Shown here piece after piece: positions 10,574 to 18,343 of a stretch of 64,000 bases of DNA. The stretch spans positions 558,001 through 622,000 of the forward strand of contig NZ_VTKY01000001.1 in assembly GCF_020514095.1 (NCBI RefSeq), read 5' to 3'. Each line of letters begins with the position of its first letter. Positions within the stretch are counted from its first letter, which is position 1. The position numbers and the translations under genes are program-made. The stretch comes from Synechococcus sp. MU1643 (GTDB lineage: Bacteria > Cyanobacteriota > Cyanobacteriia > PCC-6307 > Cyanobiaceae). A model generated the notes under the pieces. It was not told the origin of the DNA and did not search any database. It was given only the letters and a program-made list of their open reading frames with translations.

Positions 10574-11238
10574 ACCGCCACAGCTGCAGCCTTTCTCCAG
10601 GCCCAGAGCTGATCGCCAAAAGAGTAGTGCCACCACTCGTTTGGATGCTGAACAAATCCGGCTGATCCCATCACTTCAGCAAGCAACTGCCGGCGTTGAT
10701 GCCAACGCCGAGCTTCGGAATCCTCCCGACCGGCGTAGTGCTGCGGTTCAGACACCGCACCGATGGCATCAATCTCTCCACCCATGGCCAGTGGCGTTCC
10801 ATCCCTGCTGCTGAGGGTGAGGTCGACAGCAGCACCGGTGCTGTGGGGTGGCGGCGTGGCGGGATCCCGACTGGGAGCGGCCCAGAACCGTCCCACATCG
10901 GCCACCACCTGATCGAAGGCGTCCCCCGAGCGCACCTCCACACCGCGTTCACGGCAGAGTTCCGCAAGGCTGTGGTCCACCATGAAGGCCTGTACGGCGA
11001 TCGGCCGCCACGCATCAAAAATGCTGAGTCGCAAGCTGGGGTCGTGCTCAATCAACCGCTGCTGGGCGTCAAGCAGGCGCTGAACGACCCCCAAGCGCAA
11101 TTGGAAAGGATTCCCCGACGCCCCATAGGGCGCCCCGAGCTTCAGGTACGGATGAGGTTCCATCCGCCACAAATCGGGAGGCAGCAGTTGCATGGCCTCT
11201 CCGCAATCTTCGATCGGAATCGGGCTCCAGGGGCGCAT
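10537..11238 (-). CDS. D-alanyl-D-alanine dipeptidase (VanX family)
   Basis: Zinc dipeptidase of family M15D that splits D-Ala-D-Ala, known from glycopeptide resistance but also common in bacteria as a cell-wall recycling enzyme. 233 residues from an ATG. Motifs: FDAWRP (conserved Arg), zinc site HSTGAAVDLTL, and EWWHYSFGDQ with catalytic Glu and the last His ligand. There is no signal peptide, which suggests a cytoplasmic role. No vanA/vanH-type ligase or dehydrogenase lies nearby, so turnover of wall peptides is more likely than resistance. It overlaps the sir end by 37 bases and ends 20 bases before the recG stop region. Confidence 0.87.
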   Translation of the reverse strand: MRPWSPIPIEDCGEAMQLLPPDLWRMEPHPYLKLGAPYGASGNPFQLRLGVVQRLLDAQQRLIEHDPSLRLSIFDAWRPIAVQAFMVDHSLAELCRERGVEVRSGDAFDQVVADVGRFWAAPSRDPATPPPHSTGAAVDLTLSSRDGTPLAMGGEIDAIGAVSEPQHYAGREDSEARRWHQRRQLLAEVMGSAGFVQHPNEWWHYSFGDQLWAWRKAAAVAVYAEAVNSALTS

Positions 11239-11258
11239 CGAAACTGCAAGAGGATGGG

Positions 11259-13775
11259 TCAGTTCAAAGGGGTGCCGCCGCTGAGGCGACGCTGCTGTGC
11301 ATCGAGGGTCTCGCGCAGCAACGGTTGCTGCTCGAGCTCGGGATCATGCTTCAACAGCTCCTGGGCAGCTGTTCGTGCGTCCTCCAGAACGGAACCATCA
11401 TCGGCAAGGCTGGCCAGGGCCAGATCAGGCAGGCCCGACTGACGGGTGCCCAGAACCTGTCCAGGACCGCGCAAGCGCAGATCCATCTCGGCGATCTCGA
11501 AGCCATCGGTGGAGCGCACCAGCACATCCAGACGCTGGCGGGCCAGGGGGTTGGAGCTGCCATTGATCAACAGGCAATGGGAGGCAGCAGCACCACGACC
11601 GACGCGCCCCCGCAACTGATGCAGCTGCGCCAGACCAAAGCGTTCGGCATGGTCGATCACCATCACGCTGGCTTCAGGCACATCCACCCCCACTTCAACC
11701 ACAGTGGTTGACACCAGCACCTGGGTATTGCCCGCAGCGAAATCGGTCAGCACCGCCTGCTTGGCGGCACTGGAGAGTCGTCCATGCAGCAGACCAACTG
11801 CCAGATCAGGAAAAACCTCCGAGGCCAATTCAGCGTGAACCTCAACTGCTGAGCGAAGCTCAAGCTTTTCCGACTCGTCCACCAGAGGCAAAACGACATA
11901 GGCCCGCTGGCCCAGCTGCACCTCCTCACGGATCAACTCATAGGCCTTTTCCCGCTTTCCGGTCGTGAGCATGCGAGTGCGAATCGGTGTTCGCCCTGGA
12001 GGCAATTCATCGATCTGGCTGACATCCAGATCCCCATGCATCGAGAGCGCCAGGGTCCGTGGGATCGGTGTTGCCGTCATGGTGAGCAGATGAGGCTGCA
12101 AGCCCTTGTTGAGCAGGCGATCTCGTTGATGCACACCGAAACGGTGCTGTTCATCCACCACCACCAGCCCCAGGCGGTTGAAGACAACCGGTTCCTCGAG
12201 CAAAGCATGGGTGCCCACCAGCACCTTCAGGGAACCGTTGGCCAGGTCATCCAGCAACTCCCGGCGGCGGGGCCGTGGCGTGGATCCTGTCAACAGCGCG
12301 ACGCTGACGTGGAGCTGCGGCAGCCACTGGCAGAGGTTGCGGTAGTGCTGCTCTGCCAACACCTCCGTGGGGGCCATCAGAGCCCCTTGCCAGCCCGAAG
12401 CAATGGTGCTGAGCAACGCTGCAATGGCAACCACCGTCTTTCCAGAGCCGACATCCCCCTGCACCAGACGGGCCATGGGTTCGGTGCGCGCCAGATCGGC
12501 TTCGATCTCCTGAAACACTCGTTTCTGGGCTGCAGTGAAGCAAAAGGGCAGCAGATCCATGAACTCCCCCACAAGCCCACTGGAACTGGACTGAAGATCA
12601 AGGTCCGGTCCCGTCCGAGAGCGCAGCGCCTGGCGTCGGCGCAACAGGCCGAGCTGCAGGAGCAGAAACTCATCGAACACCAAACGGCGGCGCCCCTGAT
12701 CGAGGCTCTCGCGATCCTTGGGCGCATGCAGGGCCTGCAGGGCTTCAGCCAGCGTCGGCAGATGGAATTGCCGCTGCAGCGCAGCAGGGAGAGGATCAGG
12801 CCAGGATTCCGCGAGCGGCAAGACCTGATCGATCAGGCTGCGGAAACGATCAGCTCCGAGCCCTTCGGTGAGGGGATACACCGGGAGAAGTCGCCCGATG
12901 CTGGCTGATTTGACTGGAGACGAGGGGCTGTCCAGCACCTCGATCAATGGATCCTGAAAGGTGATGCCGTAGGGGCCGTCTTTCACCAGACCGCTAACGG
13001 CCACGGTGGCACCAACGGGGTAGAGGCGCTGCTGGCCTTTGAGGTAGGCCGGAGAACTGAAGCGTTTGCCAGCCAGGAAACGGCTCACCTTCAGGCGACC
13101 CGTCGGATCCTGCAGCTGGAGCTCGATGATGGCGAGGTTGGTGTTCCTCGGGCTGACAAATCCGTTGCAACGGCGAATCGTGGCAACGATCGTGGCTGTT
13201 TCCCCCGACACCAGCGCCTCAATGCGGCGCATCGCGGAGTAATCGACATGATCGCGGGGGTAATAGCGGAGTAGATCGCGCACCAGCAGTAAGCCGATCG
13301 AGGCCAGCCGGGCGGCGACTTTCGGCCCCACACCACGAATCTGAGTGATGGGACTGTCGAGCTGCAGCGGTGAAGTGGTCCGTTGCTGGGGAGATGCCTG
13401 AACTTTCAGGCGTGGCGGTGCCATCGGAGCCGAGGGTTCCAAACGATGGCGCAGCTCATGCAGCCACTGACGGGCATCGGTGACCAAGCGACGGCGGGCA
13501 GGGTCAGCGAGGTCCGGATAATCGGCAAAGCCTGCGCTGAGCTTTGACATTCGCTCACTGACACCCTGAGGAAAGGGCACGGCCGGTGGGGCGGCGAGCT
13601 GCTGCTGCAAAAAGTCGTGAAACCGCTGCTGGCGACCTTGCAGATTCTGAAAACCTCGATCAGCCTCCAACCCCAGCGAGCGCTGAATGGGAAGCATCCA
13701 GGCCAGGAGCAGCGACAGCTGCTCGCTGGTCAGTCCCCGCTCAGCTGCTGCGTTGAATCGGATGGGGTCTGCCAA
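11259..13775 (-). CDS. recG: ATP-dependent DNA helicase RecG
   Basis: Superfamily 2 helicase that reverses stalled forks and processes Holliday junctions. 838 residues, about 145 longer than E. coli RecG; the extra part is an N-terminal extension (residues 1 to about 140) before the wedge domain (ITQIRGVGPKVAARLASIGL). The helicase core shows motif I VQGDVGSGKTVVA, motif II VVVDEQHRFGVHQR, TATPIPRTL, and the later VVEVGVDVPEA and QLRGRVGRG. Start is ATG at 13775, which overlaps the end of the unknown gene upstream by 46 bases, in a different frame, on the same strand. That overlap suggests co-transcription, or a shorter true RecG. Confidence 0.95.
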   Translation of the reverse strand: MADPIRFNAAAERGLTSEQLSLLLAWMLPIQRSLGLEADRGFQNLQGRQQRFHDFLQQQLAAPPAVPFPQGVSERMSKLSAGFADYPDLADPARRRLVTDARQWLHELRHRLEPSAPMAPPRLKVQASPQQRTTSPLQLDSPITQIRGVGPKVAARLASIGLLLVRDLLRYYPRDHVDYSAMRRIEALVSGETATIVATIRRCNGFVSPRNTNLAIIELQLQDPTGRLKVSRFLAGKRFSSPAYLKGQQRLYPVGATVAVSGLVKDGPYGITFQDPLIEVLDSPSSPVKSASIGRLLPVYPLTEGLGADRFRSLIDQVLPLAESWPDPLPAALQRQFHLPTLAEALQALHAPKDRESLDQGRRRLVFDEFLLLQLGLLRRRQALRSRTGPDLDLQSSSSGLVGEFMDLLPFCFTAAQKRVFQEIEADLARTEPMARLVQGDVGSGKTVVAIAALLSTIASGWQGALMAPTEVLAEQHYRNLCQWLPQLHVSVALLTGSTPRPRRRELLDDLANGSLKVLVGTHALLEEPVVFNRLGLVVVDEQHRFGVHQRDRLLNKGLQPHLLTMTATPIPRTLALSMHGDLDVSQIDELPPGRTPIRTRMLTTGKREKAYELIREEVQLGQRAYVVLPLVDESEKLELRSAVEVHAELASEVFPDLAVGLLHGRLSSAAKQAVLTDFAAGNTQVLVSTTVVEVGVDVPEASVMVIDHAERFGLAQLHQLRGRVGRGAAASHCLLINGSSNPLARQRLDVLVRSTDGFEIAEMDLRLRGPGQVLGTRQSGLPDLALASLADDGSVLEDARTAAQELLKHDPELEQQPLLRETLDAQQRRLSGGTPLN

Positions 13776-14851
13776 TGGGTCCGGGCCTCACGATCCAGGG
13801 AGCGACGCTGCCAATGACGCTGCTGCCGCACCATTGTGAGCAGAGCATGGTGGTGAGTGCGCAATCGTTTGCGGCACTGACGCAGACGTGGGCTGTCGAA
13901 CTCCAGATCGTTGCTGCGCAGGAGCACACAGAGCACATCCATGCCCTGGTCGAGCTCACCGACGGCCAAAGGGAGGCGCAGGCGAAGCACGTTCGTAGCG
14001 GTTGGCTGCGTTTCGACTTGTCCTTTCAAGACAGCATCAAGAAGGCTGATGGGGAGAAGGGTCTGGGCCAGCCCTGACCGCAGCATCTGCACATTCACAG
14101 CGTGGGACAAATTGCGAAGCCGTCGCTCAAGCGCCTGGTCCATGGCGTGGATCCAGTGCAACAGCGCATCCGGCTCACTGGGGAGAAAGTGGTCGTTGTC
14201 TTCAACCGATTGATCCAGATCAACGCTGGGCTGAAGGGGCTGTTGGGCCAGCTGCATGGCATCACCAGTCAGCTCGAACAGTGATCGGAGCACATCAAGA
14301 TCGCCGGTCGATTTGGCTTCTTCTGGTTCAGGGACCGGTTCCGTAACGGGATCCTGAGCAGCAGCGCCCTGGGGGGACTCAAGCGGTGAAGCCAAGCTCA
14401 ACCGGATGGAACCACTAGGCTCCTCCCGTGGCAGATCAGACGCAGGGTGCTCGAGCTCAGGCGCACTGTCCTCGGTCTGGCGACTGAGCTTCTGCAGCAT
14501 GCTTCTGCTGGCATGCGCCTGCTGGCGCCGTTGCTCCTCCTGCATCTGCCTCACCAGCTGCATCAGCTGCTCCACCGTGAGCAAGACGCTGCAGCGGTCA
14601 ATCAGGTCGTTAACCGACGCATGGAAATTCTGACGGGTCGACTCCGGCAGACGACTGAAACGGGAGGGATCAACCTCACCAAGAAGATCGAACAGTGCCT
14701 GACGGGTGGCTCCTTCCAGCAGCTCCCTCAGCACTTGTAGATAGAGAGCCTGCTCCCTGTAGAGGGCAATGGACCGCAGCCGGCACAACCGTTGTAGGCG
14801 TGCCAGCTGTTCTGACGGGTCGTAAGCAGGCCTGACGTCCGGTTCGGACAA
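13730..14851 (-). CDS. Unknown cyanobacterial protein, 373 residues
   Basis: Not recognised. Starts at a TTG (reading SEPDVRPAYDPSEQLARLQRL) six bases downstream of tsf's stop. The first 140 residues are helical (LREQALYLQVLRELLEG; a QEEQRRQQAHASRS stretch likely forms a coiled coil). A Pro/Glu/Ser-rich linker (about 150-200) follows, then a helical C-terminal part rich in Leu and Arg (RLRLPLAVGELDQGMDVLCVLLRS). No signal peptide or membrane segment. Placed between tsf and recG on the same strand, so possibly co-transcribed with rpsB-tsf. The sequence usage looks like its neighbours. I offer no function. Confidence 0.8.
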   Translation of the reverse strand: MSEPDVRPAYDPSEQLARLQRLCRLRSIALYREQALYLQVLRELLEGATRQALFDLLGEVDPSRFSRLPESTRQNFHASVNDLIDRCSVLLTVEQLMQLVRQMQEEQRRQQAHASRSMLQKLSRQTEDSAPELEHPASDLPREEPSGSIRLSLASPLESPQGAAAQDPVTEPVPEPEEAKSTGDLDVLRSLFELTGDAMQLAQQPLQPSVDLDQSVEDNDHFLPSEPDALLHWIHAMDQALERRLRNLSHAVNVQMLRSGLAQTLLPISLLDAVLKGQVETQPTATNVLRLRLPLAVGELDQGMDVLCVLLRSNDLEFDSPRLRQCRKRLRTHHHALLTMVRQQRHWQRRSLDREARTHWQTPSDSTQQLSGD

Positions 14852-14856
14852 GGGAA

Positions 14857-15519
14857 TCAGCCGGCGTTCTGCATGGAAGCCACTTCAGCAGCGAAATCGT
14901 TGTCTTCCAACTCGATGCCCTCACCCAAGGTGTAACGAGTGAAACGACGAACTTTCACATTCTCGCCGATCTTGCCGGCGGTTTGCTTCACCAGGTCAGC
15001 AACGGTGATGGAGCTGTCCTTGATGAAGGGCTGCTCCATCAGGGCGAGTTCCTTGAGGCGCTTGCCAATGCGACCTTCAACGATCTTTTCCTTCATCTGC
15101 TCAGGCTTGCCCTCGAGATCGTCACGACCCATCTCGATTGCCTTTTCCCGCTCACGGATCTCGTCGGGGATCTCGTCGGTGGTGACGTACTCGACGTTGG
15201 GGCATGCCGCCACCTGCATGGAGACATCACGCAGAAGCGACTGGAACATGTCGCCCCGTGCCACGAAGTCGGTTTCGCAGTTCACCTCAACCAGCACACC
15301 CACACGGGCACCGGTGTGGATGTAGCTGCCGATGGCGCCCTCGGCGGCGGTGCGACCGGATTTCTTTTCAGCGCTGGCGATGCCTTTCTGGCGGAGCCAC
15401 TCAACGGCCTTGTCGGCATCGCCTTCCGTGGCGGCCAGGGCCTTTTTGCAATCCATCATCCCTGCGCCGGTCTTGTCGCGCAGTTCTTTGACAAGCTTGG
15501 CGGATACGGCAGCAGCCAT
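14857..15519 (-). CDS. tsf: Elongation factor Ts
   Basis: Guanine-nucleotide exchange factor that regenerates EF-Tu-GTP. 220 residues, the short form typical of cyanobacteria, lacking most of the C-terminal coiled-coil domain of the E. coli protein. N-terminal UBA-like domain ([22 protein letters not shown]), then the core with the conserved TDFVAR (in [14 protein letters not shown]) that displaces Mg2+ in EF-Tu. It follows rpsB on the same strand, the usual bacterial pairing, with an 84-base gap that contains a strong hairpin. ATG start. Confidence 0.96.
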   Translation of the reverse strand: MAAAVSAKLVKELRDKTGAGMMDCKKALAATEGDADKAVEWLRQKGIASAEKKSGRTAAEGAIGSYIHTGARVGVLVEVNCETDFVARGDMFQSLLRDVSMQVAACPNVEYVTTDEIPDEIREREKAIEMGRDDLEGKPEQMKEKIVEGRIGKRLKELALMEQPFIKDSSITVADLVKQTAGKIGENVKVRRFTRYTLGEGIELEDNDFAAEVASMQNAG

Positions 15520-15549
15520 CGGTCGGAGCAGTGAGAAAGGGAATTAAAT

Positions 15550-15581
15550 CGCCGCCGATTCCCGGTTAGGAATCAGCGGCG
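15550..15581 (-). promoter_or_regulatory. rpsB-tsf intergenic hairpin (attenuator candidate)
   Basis: In the leftward transcript a 13-base arm (bases 15581-15569) pairs with 15562-15550, with one G-U pair and a six-base loop. It lies between the rpsB stop and the tsf start. The bases after the stem (GATTTAATTCCC) are not a U-run, so partial termination or RNA processing that sets the S2:EF-Ts ratio is more likely than full termination. Confidence 0.6.
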
Positions 15582-15603
15582 TGAACTTAGCGGTCAGAGG
15601 AGA

Positions 15604-16320
15604 TCAGCCTTCGCTGTCACCACCACGCTGATCGTTAGAGCCATGGCGACCCTCATTGATCGCATCGGCCAAACGACCCAGGATCAGCTGCACAGAACGA
15701 ACGGCGTCGTCGTTGCAGGGAATGGGAACCTCACAGAGGTCCGGATCGCAGTTGGTATCCAGCATGGAAACCAGGGGGATGTCGAGCTTGCGGGCTTCGA
15801 GCACGGCATTCGATTCACGACGCTGGTCCACTAGGACCACCACATCAGGCAAGCGACGCATGTTCTTGAGGCCACCCAGATACTTCTGGAGACGCTCGAG
15901 TTCACGACGCAGCACCGCACCCTCTTTCTTGGGGCGCATGGCGATAGCGCCACTGGACTCCATCCGCTCTAGATCCTTAAGACGGTCGATCCGGGCCTTC
16001 ATGGTGGTCCAGTTGGTGAGCATGCCGCCCAACCAGCGCTGGTTTACGTAGGAGGCTCCGCAGCGGGCGGCTTCAAGCGCCACCACTTCAGAGGCTTGCT
16101 TCTTGGTACCGACGAAAAGAAAACGCTTGCCGCTTCGGGCAGCAGAACGAGTCCACTTGTAGGCGTTGTTCATGCAGACGGCGGTCTGCACGAGGTCGAT
16201 GATGTGAACGCCGTTGCGCGCGCAATAGATGTAACGCGACATCTTGGGGTTCCAACGACGGGTCTGGTGCCCAAAGTGGGCACCAGCCTCCATCATCTCG
16301 GCGAGGGTTACGACAGCCAT
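15604..16320 (-). CDS. rpsB: 30S ribosomal protein S2
   Basis: Structural protein of the small subunit, needed for S1 docking in bacteria. 238 residues. The sequence [20 protein letters not shown] at the start and [20 protein letters not shown] and [16 protein letters not shown] later are diagnostic. An in-frame ATG at 16374 exists but would add 18 Arg/Pro-rich residues foreign to S2; the start at 16320 is preferred because GGAGG precedes it at a suitable distance. The mRNA leader forms a pseudoknot over that site. The C-terminus ends in a short Gly/Asp-rich tail. It is the first gene of rpsB-tsf. Confidence 0.96.
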   Translation of the reverse strand: MAVVTLAEMMEAGAHFGHQTRRWNPKMSRYIYCARNGVHIIDLVQTAVCMNNAYKWTRSAARSGKRFLFVGTKKQASEVVALEAARCGASYVNQRWLGGMLTNWTTMKARIDRLKDLERMESSGAIAMRPKKEGAVLRRELERLQKYLGGLKNMRRLPDVVVLVDQRRESNAVLEARKLDIPLVSMLDTNCDPDLCEVPIPCNDDAVRSVQLILGRLADAINEGRHGSNDQRGGDSEG

Positions 16321-16329
16321 GAATTGAGG

Positions 16330-16410
16330 GTTTCGGGTTCGCCTCCACCTGCCAGGGACCTGAACAACCAGCATGAGCTGGTCTCACGGTGCACCCGAAA
16401 CGGGCAGGTG
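16330..16410 (-). promoter_or_regulatory. rpsB leader RNA with H-type pseudoknot
   Basis: Read in the leftward RNA: CACCUGCC (16410-16403) pairs with GGCAGGUG (16353-16346); GUUUCGGGU (16401-16393) pairs with ACCCGAAAC (16338-16330). The two perfect stems interleave, so together they form an H-type pseudoknot. The long connecting loop holds a smaller hairpin, ACCAGC-UCAU-GCUGGU. GGAGG, the likely ribosome site, lies between the two 3' strands, and the second stem ends nine bases before the rpsB ATG. This fits feedback control by free S2, as is known for rpsB leaders in enterobacteria, though I have only the base pairing as evidence. Confidence 0.7.
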
Positions 16411-16450
16411 TGCGGAGTGAAAGGACCTATAGAAGGTATCAAAACGTTGA

Positions 16451-17383
16451 TCAGCGAAGCCCCGCCGCTCTGGCTTCACGGAACAGGGCACGGACACCAA
16501 TGCGATTGAGGGGCAAACGAAGCAGCTCCATCGCCGTTCCCGGATAGCCATGCCGGATCAGCCAGCGGAGCAGCGGGCGAAGGCTGGAGGGATTGATGAG
16601 CCCGCCGAGGTTGAGCACTTCCCAAAGGATGCGATGGAACCAGGTGAACTGGATGATCAGCCGCACCCGTTTGGTTGGATGTTTGCGGTAGAAGACAAGC
16701 CCCATACGGGCCCGTTCTCCCTCCACTTCCACAAGGCGGGGGATTTGGTCGAGGGTCAGGGCGGGGTGCCAGTGGTAACCGACCGCGGCGGGACACTTCA
16801 CCAACTCAACTCCCATCCGCCGCAGGCGCTCACCCAGTTCCAGGTCCTCCCAGCCGTAGAGGCGAAAACCGGTATCGAACAGGCCTGAACGCTCCAGGAC
16901 CTCCCGATCAATGGCCACATTCCCGGTGGCGAAATAAGCCCAGGACAAGTCACGTAATTTGTGGCGTTCCGAGCAAGGTGCTTCGAAGTTGGCGGTGTTA
17001 ATGACAGCGCCATAGGTGAAGCAGAGCCGATCACCACGCCGGTGCCAGCACTGCTTCAACGCGCGTGCATGGGTGGCCAGAAAGGTCTCTGTGACCACCA
17101 GATCGCTGTCGATGAAGACGATCACATCACCACGGGCGTGATCCACGCCGCGGTTCCGCCCCTCCGCAGGACCACCGTGCTCCTGCTCAATCAGGCGCAC
17201 ATGGGGAAAACGAATGGCTTGCTCCCTCAGCCAAGACGGCGTTCCATCGCTGGAACCGTCGTCGACCACAACGACTTCGTAGTCCTGAACAGCTCCAGCA
17301 AGCTGCTGATCTTCTAGTACCGAGAGGCATTTCTCGAGGATCGGGCGTCGGTTGTAGGTCGGAATAACGACGCTGACGAACAT
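16451..17383 (-). CDS. Family 2 glycosyltransferase
   Basis: Inverting sugar transferase of the GT-A fold, probably for cell-surface or capsular glycans. 310 residues. N-terminal MFVSVVIPTYNRRPILEKCL, then VVDDGSSDGT and the metal-binding DSD in VIVFIDSDLVV; the acceptor-side ED motif appears as YGWEDLELGERLRRMG. A C-terminal helical tail follows (WFHRILWEVLNLGGLINP) without a clear transmembrane helix. It stands alone, upstream of rpsB on the same strand, and downstream of a terminator that insulates it from the small gene beyond. Donor and acceptor cannot be told from sequence. Confidence 0.85.
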   Translation of the reverse strand: MFVSVVIPTYNRRPILEKCLSVLEDQQLAGAVQDYEVVVVDDGSSDGTPSWLREQAIRFPHVRLIEQEHGGPAEGRNRGVDHARGDVIVFIDSDLVVTETFLATHARALKQCWHRRGDRLCFTYGAVINTANFEAPCSERHKLRDLSWAYFATGNVAIDREVLERSGLFDTGFRLYGWEDLELGERLRRMGVELVKCPAAVGYHWHPALTLDQIPRLVEVEGERARMGLVFYRKHPTKRVRLIIQFTWFHRILWEVLNLGGLINPSSLRPLLRWLIRHGYPGTAMELLRLPLNRIGVRALFREARAAGLR

Positions 17384-17427
17384 CGTGACGGCCGATGCAG
17401 AAGGGAACCCAGCCTACGAACAACAAA

Positions 17428-17452
17428 AAAGGGGCCCGAAGGCCCCCTTTTT
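17428..17452 (-). terminator. Intrinsic terminator of the 51-residue gene
   Basis: GGGGCC-CGAA-GGCCCC stem with a tetraloop, flanked by A6 on one side and T5 on the other, so it can work in both directions. It lies between the 51-residue gene and the glycosyltransferase, both leftward, and would end transcription from the former. Confidence 0.8.
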
Positions 17453-17473
17453 ACAGATGATTTGATCCGCTGA

Positions 17474-17629
17474 TCAGTCGGCGGCACCACCATTGTTGGC
17501 GGTTCCGGTCACACCATTACCAGCGCCTTCACCGCGGCCATCGTTCCGCATCTTGCGCTTCTTGAACTTGCGCGCGTAGGCGCGGTTCCGCTCCTGCTTT
17601 TCTTTCTTCAGGTTTCTGCGCTTGGCCAT
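17474..17629 (-). CDS. Small basic protein, 51 residues, unknown
   Basis: Below the usual length cut-off. From ATG at 17629: MAKRRNLKKEKQERNRAYAR, then a further Lys/Arg block (KFKKRKMRN), then a Gly/Asn/Ala-rich neutral tail ending in GGAAD. The first 28 residues are about half Lys/Arg, as in ribosome- or RNA-binding peptides; the tail is probably disordered. It has its own strong terminator 22 bases after the stop, which supports expression as a single gene. It lies in the 36-base-spaced gap after devA. I do not know its function. Confidence 0.75.
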   Translation of the reverse strand: MAKRRNLKKEKQERNRAYARKFKKRKMRNDGRGEGAGNGVTGTANNGGAAD

Positions 17630-17665
17630 GCGGAACTGCGGGCTCTGATATCAACTTTCATCTTA

Positions 17666-18343
17666 CTAAACAGCATTCATTAGCTGCCCATCCTCCATTT
17701 GGAGCAGGCGATCGGCGACATCAACGATGCGCGGGTCATGGGTCACCATCAGCACCGCACAGGATTGTTCACGGGCCAGTCGGCGAAGCAGCTCCACCAC
17801 CTCACGGCCCGTGCGGCTGTCCAATGCAGCGGTGGGTTCATCAGCAAGGAGCAGCCGAGGGTTTGCGGCAAGGGCACGGGCAATGGCGACCCGTTGCTTC
17901 TGGCCTCCGGACAAATCGTGAGGAACTTTGGCCATGTGGTCCTCCAGACCCACGGCGCGAAGCCACTGACGGGCTTCATCCCGACGAGCCCTGTAGCTGA
18001 GATCAGGCAGAAGATCGGCTCCCATCTGCACGTTCTGTTCTGCAGTGAGGCAGCGCAGGAGGTTGTGGCCCTGAAAAATCATGCCAATGCGCCGGCGCAC
18101 CTGCTGGCGGCGCCGACGTCCGGCCCCATCAAGCGCTTGACCAAGCACCGACACCTGACCCTGCTGAACAGTCCGCAAGGCGCCGATCAAAGTGAGCAGC
18201 GTTGTCTTGCCACAGCCGGAGGGACCGGTCAGCAAAACCACTTCGCCCGGCTCAATGCTGAAGCTGATGTTCTGAAGAACCTCGCGGCGCATCTCCCCTT
18301 GGCCGAAGGCATGGGTGAGGTTGTCGACAACAACAGCTGCCAT
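17666..18343 (-). CDS. devA: DevA-type ABC transporter ATPase
   Basis: ATP-binding subunit of a MacB/DevBCA-type exporter. 225 residues from an ATG whose A is the last base of the devC TGA (TGATG), so translation is coupled. Walker A GPSGCGKTTL, signature LSGGQKQRVAIARAL, Walker B LLLADEPTAALD and the H-loop VTHDPR are all intact. The frame continues upstream to 18409 but that part lies within devC. Last gene of pcyA-devB-devC-devA. DevA of Anabaena works with TolC to export glycolipids; this unicellular strain makes no heterocysts, so the substrate must differ. Confidence 0.88.
   Translation of the reverse strand: MAAVVVDNLTHAFGQGEMRREVLQNISFSIEPGEVVLLTGPSGCGKTTLLTLIGALRTVQQGQVSVLGQALDGAGRRRRQQVRRRIGMIFQGHNLLRCLTAEQNVQMGADLLPDLSYRARRDEARQWLRAVGLEDHMAKVPHDLSGGQKQRVAIARALAANPRLLLADEPTAALDSRTGREVVELLRRLAREQSCAVLMVTHDPRIVDVADRLLQMEDGQLMNAV

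Noticed and set aside
16320-16374. Longer rpsB start at 16374
   Set aside because: Adds Arg/Pro residues unlike any S2 and would run through the pseudoknot; GGAGG precedes the ATG at 16320.
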